From contig DIHU01000191.1 in assembly GCA_002420315.1 (NCBI GenBank), positions 1 to 14,893 on the forward strand: a stretch of DNA of 14,893 nt, written 5' to 3'. The stretch comes from Akkermansiaceae bacterium UBA5688 (lineage in GTDB: Bacteria > Verrucomicrobiota > Verrucomicrobiia > Verrucomicrobiales > Akkermansiaceae). Both the position numbers and the translations under genes were made by a program. Within the stretch, counting starts at the first letter, position 1; every line of letters begins with the position of its first letter. Below the pieces are notes generated by a model. That model was not told where the DNA came from, did no database searches, and saw nothing but the letters and a program-made list of their open reading frames with translations. Shown here in pieces: positions 7,639-13,722 of this stretch.

Positions 7639-7722
7639 ATCGGTGGGATCATAGTTGCGGTTGGTAGGATGGAAACCGAGAAATATGAAAAAATGTTAGA
7701 TAGATGTCTAAATAATGAAAAA

Positions 7723-7747
7723 CCCGAGCTGTCTCAGACGGCTCGGG
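7723..7747 (-). terminator. Intrinsic terminator of the two-TGA (selenoprotein candidate) gene
   Basis: CCCGAGC (7723-7729) and GCTCGGG (7741-7747) form a perfect 7-bp GC-rich stem followed on the minus strand by TTTTTCATT. It lies 34 nt after the TAG of the two-TGA gene. That placement supports the gene ending at 7782 rather than at either internal TGA. Confidence 0.8.
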
Positions 7748-7781
7748 CTTTTCAGTTAAATATTTTTTCGAGTGACGAGAA

Positions 7782-8348
7782 CTAGAGAGGACTACTAGCT
7801 AACTTGGTTGCTTTCTTGATGACAGATTTCCGTTTTTTGGTCATCTCACCAATTTTCCCCTCATCATAAGAACCGGCAGTAGCCATAAGAAGTGTGATAG
7901 AACCAGCGTTAACGAAGGCAGCACTTACTTCTTCCAACTTTTCGAGATCGGCACGCAATCTCTCATTGGTTTGCGCTCATGTGCCACCAGTGACGGCGAT
8001 CGCATAGGCTTCCTTTGGTGCAGCGATTTTTCTTTGCGTTACACGCTCGAGTTTGAGGCCACCAGCTTTCAGGGCTTTTCCTACGCTTACGCGAGTGAAT
8101 TTCACATCCTCACTCTTAGTCTTCACGAAAGCGGTCATGCCGGAGAGCATTACTTTTTCAACTCCTTTCATTTTTCCCAAGGCCACACGGGCCTTTTTAG
8201 CAGCGCTTCATCCACCACCGCTGAAAGATACGGTGTATCCTTCGATGGTCGATGCAGCGACGTCTTCAGCATCAGCCGGGGCAGCTAATGCTACCGGGGC
8301 TATTGCTCCGAAGGCACACACTATGCCGAGTCTAATTGTTGCATTCAT
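7782..8348 (-). CDS. Candidate exported selenoprotein: two tandem HMA/MerP-like domains, each with an in-frame TGA (Sec47, Sec124)
   Basis: From ATG 8348 (an in-frame TAA lies just upstream) to TAG 7782 there are 188 sense or recoded codons, with only two interruptions: TGA at 8210-8208 (codon 47) and at 7979-7977 (codon 124). Residues 1-22 form a signal peptide ending ALA-A. Two ~75-residue repeats follow, starting YTVSFSGGGU and YAIAVTGGTU, each with a predicted beta-alpha-beta-beta-alpha order like heavy-metal-associated domains. The TGA falls where the HMA fold carries its metal-binding cysteine, at the start of helix 1 (USAAKKARVALGKMKGV). A SECIS-like hairpin follows each TGA. The only cysteine (Cys11) is in the signal peptide. 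I infer two selenocysteines and a periplasmic redox or metal/mercury-binding role. The alternative is a pseudogene with two nonsense mutations. An ordinary gene caller would miss it or annotate only a fragment. It is monocistronic, with terminators on both sides. Confidence 0.83.
7944..7962 (-). promoter_or_regulatory. SECIS-like hairpin after the second TGA (codon 124)
   Basis: On the minus strand GAGATTG (7962-7956) pairs with CGATCTC (7950-7944), 7 bp with one G-U, around loop CGUGC. The loop begins 21 nt after the TGA and has G at its second position. As I recall the bacterial SECIS consensus (4-16 bp upper stem, G in the first two loop bases, 16-37 nt from UGA to loop), it fits. Confidence 0.65.
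8179..8195 (-). promoter_or_regulatory. SECIS-like hairpin after the first TGA (codon 47)
   Basis: On the minus strand AAGGCC (8195-8190) pairs perfectly with GGCCTT (8184-8179) around loop CGUGU. The loop begins 18 nt after the TGA and has G at its second position, which fits bacterial SECIS rules. The loop differs from that of the second hairpin by one base although the surrounding codons differ. Confidence 0.7.
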
Positions 8349-8366
8349 TACGGGGAGATCTTAATG

Positions 8367-8391
8367 CACCAAACTTGCTCTGCAAGTGGTG
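8367..8391 (-). promoter_or_regulatory. Hairpin and shared 12-mer just upstream of the selenoprotein candidate
   Basis: CACC-AA-ACTTGC-TCT-GCAAGT-GGTG is a near-perfect inverted repeat ending 18 nt before the ATG. It contains ACCACTTGCAGA (8390-8379, minus), the same 12-mer found upstream of azurin. Read on the plus strand it is followed by TTTTT and would look like a terminator, but no plus-strand gene ends here. It could instead be a promoter: TTGCAG, N16, TAAGAT. Confidence 0.4.
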
Positions 8392-8440
8392 TTTTTCAGT
8401 TTGTTGTAATAGATTAGCTTCCTCTGACTAACTAAGAAAG

Positions 8441-8468
8441 CGCCTCGTAGGAAAAATCCTGCGAGGCG
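8441..8468 (-). terminator. Intrinsic terminator of rpsU
   Basis: CGCCTCG-T-AGGA, loop AAAA, TCCT-G-CGAGGCG forms a 12-bp stem including one T-G pair, followed on the minus strand by CTTTCTTA. It lies 36 nt after the rpsU stop and separates rpsU from the two-TGA gene. Confidence 0.75.
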
Positions 8469-8504
8469 ACAATTGGTTGAAGCTGGTTTTCGGGTGGGAA
8501 AATC

Positions 8505-8762
8505 TTATTCGGCACTCCGTGCAGCTTTAGCAGCCTCAGCTGTAGCGACCTGGGACTCACTTTGGAATCTCCAGCGGACCTTGTTGCGCTTTGGAGCAGT
8601 GCGGGCTTTGCGAATGGCACGGTCGATTGTGCTCTCATGGGAACGACGACGACGCATTTCCTCGAGAATGCCCTCGGTGTCGAGCTTGGTTTTCAAGCGC
8701 TTAAGTGCACGATCAACACTTTCTTCACTTTTGACATTAACGCCACGAATATGTTTTTCCAT
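8505..8762 (-). CDS. rpsU: Small ribosomal subunit protein bS21
   Basis: bS21 binds the 30S platform near the 3' end of 16S rRNA and the anti-Shine-Dalgarno sequence. The 85 residues carry the family core: VKSEESVDRALKRLKTKL, then TEGILEEMRRRRSHES, then a basic tail rich in Lys and Arg. It is longer than the roughly 60-70 residues usual in proteobacteria, because of an alanine-rich, mildly acidic extension after residue 68. The ATG at 8762 is preceded by GAGGG about 10 nt upstream, the only purine-rich Shine-Dalgarno-like motif near any start in this window. A clear promoter lies 34 nt before the ATG and a strong terminator follows, so the gene is monocistronic. Confidence 0.9.
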   Translation of the reverse strand: MEKHIRGVNVKSEESVDRALKRLKTKLDTEGILEEMRRRRSHESTIDRAIRKARTAPKRNKVRWRFQSESQVATAEAAKAARSAE

Positions 8763-8795
8763 GATAAATAGCCCTCGGGATTCGACGGGAGCGGG

Positions 8796-8824
8796 AAATT
8801 AGGGGGGAGGCAGGGAACCGTCAA
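8796..8824 (-). promoter_or_regulatory. Sigma70-type promoter of rpsU
   Basis: On the minus strand TTGACG (8824-8819), a 17-nt spacer and TAATTT (8801-8796) match the -35/-10 consensus well. Transcription would start near 8789 and leave a leader of about 27 nt, which contains the GAGGG motif. Confidence 0.6.
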
Positions 8825-8896
8825 GCCTGCATTTGCGGGAAAATGAGCGAATTTTCCGTCAAAAAAATTTAGTTTTTCTTAAGCTCCTTGGGTCGG

Positions 8897-9073
8897 TCAC
8901 TTGGGTGCTCCGGGCTTTTGCCACTTCGCGAAGCCTTGACGATCATTCTTTTTCCATGAGCGGAGAGTATTGAGCATGCCGCGGCGGTGTTGCTTTTCGT
9001 CCTGAAATTGAACGATCTATGGCTGGGTATCCTCGAGGCCGATTGAGCTAAGAACCATAACGTATCGGGCGGA
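8897..9073 (-). pseudogene. Decayed 3' fragment of a helical-repeat protein gene
   Basis: The stretch between the rpsU promoter and the phosphatase stop holds no intact gene. One minus-strand frame, broken by TAG at 9019-9017 and closed by TGA at 8899-8897, reads like protein. Its TLRSWKKNDRQGFAKWQ segment matches ILSAWAKNDTEGAVAWA of the repeat protein at the right end of the window in 7 of 17 positions (L, W, K, N, D, G, W). The intact tail from ATG 8977 would be only 26 residues. I read it as the remnant of a related gene; a chance open frame remains possible. Confidence 0.4.
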
Positions 9074-9107
9074 CTACGGTCGGCGGTCGAAGTCTATCTC
9101 AGCGTCC

Positions 9108-10695
9108 TCATGCTTTATGAATGATGGGCTTGCCGGCTTCGACGACGAATTTGGCGCGGGAGCTTGTGATGCCTCCGGGTTTTCTGAATTCGTTGATTAC
9201 TTTGTAGTCGGCGGTGTAAGTCTTTTTGGTGAGGTCGCACATAATATAGCCACGTTCGCGATTGTGGAACTTATTACAGGGATTGCGATCACTTAGATCG
9301 TAAGATTGCGACGAGCCATTGCCCCCGCTGGAAAGCGAGGTCGTTACGAACTCAGTTGCGACCGTGGGCAGATCTGCTTTGAGATCATCAATGCGCAATT
9401 CGTTGGCCCAGTTCGAATGAATGTCGCCAGTGAGAATAACGGCGTTGGATATTTTGTGATCGCGAATGTGCTCCAGAAGTTTTTGACGTTCGGCGGCGTA
9501 TCCTGGCCATTGATCCATCGAATAGGAGGCTGTGTCGCCCTTCGTATTTCGGTCGACCAAGGCCATCATAACCTGTTGAGCTAGGATATTCCAGGTGGAC
9601 GTTGAGGATTTCATTGATTTAAAAAGCCACTTTCGCTGTTCTTCACCGAGGAGGGTGTTGCGGGGGTTGAGCGAGTCTTCATTGAGCGGTCCTCGACCAT
9701 CGTTATTCGGTTGGTTACTTCGGTATTGCCGGGTGTCGAGGACAAAGAGTTCGGCGAGCTTTCCAAAGTTGCCTTTTCGGTAAAGCTGCATGTTTGGTCC
9801 CTTCGGGAGAGAAGATGCTCGGAGCGGCATCATTTCATAGTAAGCTTGATAGGCGTTGGCGCGCCGAAGGAGAAGTTGAGCAGGGGTGATGCCCTGTTGT
9901 TCGGAGATTTCGTTAGCGTAGTTATTGTCCACTTCGTGATCATCCCAGGTGAGGAACCAGGGGCAGTTCGCGTGCATGGCTTGAAGATCGGGGTCGGTTC
10001 GATATTGGCTGTAACGCAGTCGGTATTGCTCGAGAGTTTCGATTTCGGGGCCAAGGTGGCGGCGGACATTGCCTCCTTTGCCAGCGGCGTATTCGTAAAT
10101 GTAATCGCCGAGATGAAAGACAAGGTCTGGCTGGTCTAGCTTCATTTGCTGGTAAGCAGTGAAGAGACCTTGCTCCCAATGTTGGCAGGAGGTGACGGCA
10201 AAGCGAAGTTTTTCGGGGTTGGCATCCGGGGTTGGCATCCGGGGTTGGCATGGTGCGTGTCCGGCCGGTCGCGCTGGTGGCATCGCCGGACTGAAAACGG
10301 TAGTAGAACCAGTGATCGGGCTTGAGGCCCTTAGCCTCAATATGCACTGAAAATCCGAGCGAAACAGTCGCGGTAGTTTTGCCGGAAGTGACGATTTTTT
10401 TAAAAGAGTCGTCAGTCGCGACTTCCCAGCGAACTTCAACAGGATGGTCCGGCATTCCAGCACCGGGCTCGAGTGGTTTGGGTCCAAGGCGGGTCCAAAG
10501 AATGACGCTTTTGTGATCGGGATCGCCCGAGGCAACTCCCATGGAAAACGGATTAGATGAAAAACTGACTTTTTTTGGGGCGCTGCTGTTTTGGCCAAGC
10601 AAGGGGATTGTCGAGAGCGAAGCAGCGTAGGTCAGAAAAAGTCGTCGAGAAAGGTGGCCCTCGTGTTGGAAGGCTGAAGGGAGTTGTTCAAACAT
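9108..10695 (-). pseudogene. phoD: PhoD-like alkaline phosphatase/phosphodiesterase, frameshifted by a 13-nt tandem duplication
   Basis: PhoD enzymes are Tat-exported metallophosphatases that release phosphate from phosphomonoesters and diesters. ATG 10695 gives a Tat signal (LSRRLFLTYAASLS, Arg17-Arg18), an N-terminal beta domain (SNPFSMGVASGDPDHKSVILWTRL, shown in part here as GVASGDPDHKSVILWTRL) and reads correctly to about codon 155. There the frame is lost in three near-exact copies of a 13-nt unit (10214-10251). Removing one copy restores TMPTPDANPEKLRFAVTSCQ and a 524-residue protein of normal length. The downstream frame holds the catalytic region: SCQHWE, HLGDYIYE, WDDHEVDNNY and LTGDIHSNW. 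As written, translation yields a truncated product without the active site. It could be a recent inactivation, a slippage-driven on/off switch, or an assembly error. It diverges from the tail protease gene. Confidence 0.88.
10214..10251. repeat. 13-bp tandem repeat, about three copies, inside the PhoD gene
   Basis: CGGGGTTGGCATC occurs at 10214-10226 and 10227-10239, then 12 of 13 bases at 10240-10251. Two copies keep the phosphatase frame; three break it. Because 13 is not a multiple of 3, each gain or loss by replication slippage changes frame. Confidence 0.95.
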
Positions 10696-10836
10696 AAGTT
10701 AAAGATTTTCTAAACACTGACCGTATGATGATAAAATGTCACTGTAAGATATGGCATAATCCGACCCGCTGACTCCGCTCTCCCGCGTTGCAGTCGGGTT
10801 ATCTTTCCAGATCAAGGTTCCTACAGTTCTTTCCCC

Positions 10837-13062
10837 ATGTTGATTTTTCGTAAGCTTGCGACCGCTGTCATATTTGCTACTGGGATTTTTTTCCCGGCTC
10901 CAATCCATGGTGCTGATTTTGAGCTCGTGGGGCGGGAGTTAGCACGGATGCTTCAAAATGGTCACTATGCCCGCCTTGCATTTAATGAGGATCTAAGTCG
11001 TCGATTTCTAGAGCGATATTTGGATTCGCTTGATGGAAACAAGATCTACTTTTTAGAGCGTGAAGTGACCGAGATGAAGCGCCGCTATGAGCGTGTTCTT
11101 CATGACCGAATCAGTAATAAATCCATCATGCCGGTGGCGAATAATATCCATGAAATTTACCGGGGGCGTGTGATGGCCCGGGTGGCTTACGTGAAAGATC
11201 TTCTCGCGAGTAAAGAATTTACCTTCAAAGAAAAGAGAGTTGTAATCGATGATCGAAGTGAGATTGCTTGGCCGGTCGATGATTTAGAACTTCGAAAAGT
11301 TTGGAGTGATAATTTAGAAAACCTATTGCTTTCTGAAACTATTCGACGTGCCCGCCTCAAGGCTCGAGCGATTGAAGGGGGGAAGCCAGATCCTTTTCGA
11401 AGAAAGCCATCAATCAAGAAAACGGTCGACCTCAAGTTTGACCGATTGCTTAAGTCGATCGAAGGGATTGAACAAGAAGATATCGCGAACTACTTTTTCT
11501 CGGCGGTAACGAAGGCTTACGACCCGCATAGTGAATACTTCAGTTCGAATGAAATGGCTCAGTTCAAAATTGATGTCAGTAATGAGTTAGTAGGAATTGG
11601 GGCGAGACTTCATAGCAATGACAACGGTGAGATCGAAATTAAAGGGATCGTGAACGGTGGTCCGGCCGATCGTCAAGGGGAGCTGAAATTAGGCGATCGA
11701 ATCATCGCGGTTTCGGCAGAGAATGATGGCAATTGGAAGAGTGTTCTTTTTAAATCACTTGATAGAGTTATTGAGGATATTTTGGGAGAAAAGGATGCGC
11801 TGGTTGGCCTACGTGTAAGACGTGAAGCGAATGGAAAAGATGAGGTCGCCGAAATTGCTATTCCACGGGGAGTCGTGACGATGAAAGACGAACTCGCAAC
11901 CGCCCGAATCTACGACTATCGACAAGACCAAAAGTCACGGCGTCTAGCTGTCTTGACAATCCCATCTTTCTATTTTGATTTTGAGAATTCGGGCAATCGT
12001 GTTTCAGTTGACGTCGAGCTTTTGTTGGGGCGGCTTCAGAAAGAACAGGTCGATGGGCTTGTTCTCGATTTACGGAATAATACGGGGGGGTCGTTACCAG
12101 AGGTTCAGCGTCTTACTGGATTCTTCACGGGACGTGGTCCGGTGGTGCAGGTTCGTTCAAAGAGCGGGCAGATCCGCGCGCTAAATTCTCTCCACCGCAA
12201 ACCTTTTTATGACGGACCATTGATAGTTTTAGTTAATCGAAACAGCGCATCAGCGACCGAGATTTTAGCGGGCGCACTTCAGGATTATAATCGAGCGGTG
12301 ATCGTTGGCGCTTCCTCAACATACGGGAAAGGAACCGTCCAGAAGATGATGGATATCTCTGAATATATGCCGATTCTCGCAGATCGTGAAAGCGCGGGAT
12401 GGTTGAAGCTGACTTTCCAGAAATATTATCGGGTTTCTGGAAGCTCTGTTCAAATCAAGGGAGTGATTCCAGATCTGATTTTGCCGGGTCTTAGCGATTC
12501 TTTTGAAAAAGGAGAAGGCTTCAAGAAGCACGCTCTCCCACACGACATTATTCGGCGAAACCCGGACTTCACACCACTTCAACGCAATGAGCTTTTTGTT
12601 TCTAAGCTTATTCAAAAAAGTCGTGAACGTGTGGATGTCGAGCCGTACTACAAGCACCTCACCGCTGACATCCTAAGGGCTAAGAAGGCACTTAAAGAAA
12701 ACTCAGTTTCACTTAATCTAAGTGACCGGTTGGCTGAGTTGAAAAAGGAGGAGAGTCTTCGTTCGCTGCGGGTTAAAGAGCGCACCAAATATTTCGTAGC
12801 AATAAAGAAAAGGGACGAAAAGGAACTCAAAATTTTCCATCTCACCCTGGATGACGTTAATGCCGGTAAGCTTCCTCTATTTGATCCTAAGGAAGAGGTT
12901 GACGATTACATTAGGCGCGCAACCGATGAGATTGCGGATCTGGAGGAGACCTTTAAATGGCCCAATGGGATCGATCCCGTGAAACGGGAAGGTCTGCACG
13001 TGCTAAGAGACTTGATCGAAGCTACCGAGTTGAAGGACCTTGCCAAGGTCGACGCCAAGTGA
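10837..13062 (+). CDS. prc: Carboxy-terminal processing (tail-specific) protease, S41A family
   Basis: A periplasmic serine protease that removes or degrades C-terminal tails of envelope proteins and controls cell-wall hydrolases in other bacteria. The 741 residues match E. coli Prc/Tsp architecture: signal peptide (1-25), long N-terminal helical domain with DPHSEYFS (to about 245), PDZ domain starting VGIGARL (252 on), S41 peptidase core with DLRNNTGGSLPE (about 408-419) and SASATEILAGALQDY, then a C-terminal helical domain (about 555-715) like the Tsp extension. The catalytic Ser-Lys dyad is Ser472 and Lys498 (YGKGTVQ). The start gives a good signal peptide and has no Shine-Dalgarno motif. 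The 141-nt divergent gap to the phosphatase gene should hold both promoters, but I found no convincing boxes. Confidence 0.94.
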   Translation: MLIFRKLATAVIFATGIFFPAPIHGADFELVGRELARMLQNGHYARLAFNEDLSRRFLERYLDSLDGNKIYFLEREVTEMKRRYERVLHDRISNKSIMPVANNIHEIYRGRVMARVAYVKDLLASKEFTFKEKRVVIDDRSEIAWPVDDLELRKVWSDNLENLLLSETIRRARLKARAIEGGKPDPFRRKPSIKKTVDLKFDRLLKSIEGIEQEDIANYFFSAVTKAYDPHSEYFSSNEMAQFKIDVSNELVGIGARLHSNDNGEIEIKGIVNGGPADRQGELKLGDRIIAVSAENDGNWKSVLFKSLDRVIEDILGEKDALVGLRVRREANGKDEVAEIAIPRGVVTMKDELATARIYDYRQDQKSRRLAVLTIPSFYFDFENSGNRVSVDVELLLGRLQKEQVDGLVLDLRNNTGGSLPEVQRLTGFFTGRGPVVQVRSKSGQIRALNSLHRKPFYDGPLIVLVNRNSASATEILAGALQDYNRAVIVGASSTYGKGTVQKMMDISEYMPILADRESAGWLKLTFQKYYRVSGSSVQIKGVIPDLILPGLSDSFEKGEGFKKHALPHDIIRRNPDFTPLQRNELFVSKLIQKSRERVDVEPYYKHLTADILRAKKALKENSVSLNLSDRLAELKKEESLRSLRVKERTKYFVAIKKRDEKELKIFHLTLDDVNAGKLPLFDPKEEVDDYIRRATDEIADLEETFKWPNGIDPVKREGLHVLRDLIEATELKDLAKVDAK

Positions 13063-13085
13063 GAATGATTCCCCGATACTAAAAT

Positions 13086-13117
13086 TGGGATTACTAGTAA
13101 TCGAGTCCCAGTTTTTT
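13086..13117 (+). terminator. Candidate terminator of the tail protease gene, overlapping the 3' end of msrA
   Basis: TGGGA (13086-13090) pairs with TCCCA (13106-13110); between them is the palindrome ATTACTAGTAAT; six T follow (13112-13117). The outer stem is short. The T tract also encodes lysines near the end of MsrA on the other strand. Confidence 0.45.
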
Positions 13118-13714
13118 CAGCTTGGGTGTGATTTGTTGCGGGCAGTAGGGGTTTTCTCCCTTCATGCGAAAGTAGTAATCTTGATGCTCCTCCTTTGCAG
13201 CGTAGAATTCTTCGGCGTCTTGGATTGTGGTGACGATAGGTGCGTCGAAGTTTGTTTGGGCCTCCTTTTTGGAGGTTTCTGCGAGTTCGCGCTGCTTTGG
13301 CGAATGAGTGAAGATATAGCTCATATAAATTGGTCCCTTATCAACCCCTTGTCCCCGAGGGTCTGTTGGGTCATGCGCCTTCCAGAACCATTTCAGAATT
13401 TCCGGAGCAGAAATTATTTGCGGATCAAAGACAACTTGAACAACTTCGATATGTCCGGACGTTAGTGAATAAACTTCTTCGGAGGTTGGATTGGGGATAT
13501 GGCCTCCCATGAATCCAGAAGTGGCTGATATTACTCCGTCAAGTTGCTGGAATACTGCCTCCACGCACCAATAGCAGCCACCACCAAGAGTGATTGTTTC
13601 GTGCTTTTGGGGGTTGGTCGGCTCGTCGGGTTTGACGTTGACAATCTCGGGCTTGCATGAGGCAAGAAGCAACGCCGTGGTCAGTAGGATGGTGATTTTG
13701 TGTGAGGCCTTCAT
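13094..13714 (-). CDS. msrA: Peptide methionine sulfoxide reductase MsrA, predicted lipoprotein
   Basis: MsrA reduces methionine-S-sulfoxide in oxidised proteins. The 206 residues start with a lipoprotein signal (lipobox LLAS-Cys20), so the enzyme is probably anchored in the envelope, unlike the usual cytoplasmic MsrA. The catalytic motif is GGGCYWCVEA with Cys47 as the attacking residue; Cys50 gives a GCxWC variant seen in part of the family, and a C-terminal Cys191 (NPYCPQQ) can act as recycling cysteine. Other hallmarks are SGFMGGHIPNPTSEEVYS, GHIEVVQVVFDP, HDPTDPRGQGVDKGPIYMS and HQDYY. No MsrB domain is fused. It starts 8 nt after the stop of the upstream repeat-protein gene, so the two are very likely co-transcribed. 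It should protect envelope proteins together with other exported redox proteins. Confidence 0.95.
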   Translation of the reverse strand: MKASHKITILLTTALLLASCKPEIVNVKPDEPTNPQKHETITLGGGCYWCVEAVFQQLDGVISATSGFMGGHIPNPTSEEVYSLTSGHIEVVQVVFDPQIISAPEILKWFWKAHDPTDPRGQGVDKGPIYMSYIFTHSPKQRELAETSKKEAQTNFDAPIVTTIQDAEEFYAAKEEHQDYYFRMKGENPYCPQQITPKLKKLGLDY

Positions 13715-13722
13715 TGTTAAAA

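Noticed and set aside
7977..8186. Stand-alone 69-codon gene (TTG start) inside the two-TGA region
   Set aside because: It is the middle part of the longer frame, bounded by a TGA, and lacks a plausible start or leader. The sequence before and after it continues as one protein.
8208..8210. TGA read as tryptophan (alternative genetic code)
   Set aside because: TGA ends the sulfatase, the membrane protein and the tail protease in this window, and TGG is used for tryptophan throughout.
9940..10139. Plus-strand ORFs across the PhoD region
   Set aside because: They lie opposite strongly conserved PhoD coding sequence and have no recognisable motifs.
10214..10251. Short tandem repeat as a CRISPR array
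   Set aside because: Units are 13 nt with no spacers and lie inside a coding sequence.
9108..10598. 496-codon ORF taken as the intact PhoD protein
   Set aside because: Its first 120 or so residues are an out-of-frame reading of the true N terminus, which lies in another frame with a Tat signal. The correct protein needs one 13-nt copy removed.
10696..10836. Promoters for phoD and prc in the divergent gap
   Set aside because: CATAAT at 10755-10760 looks like a -10 box but has no matching -35, and no minus-strand pair stood out. I could not support specific sites.
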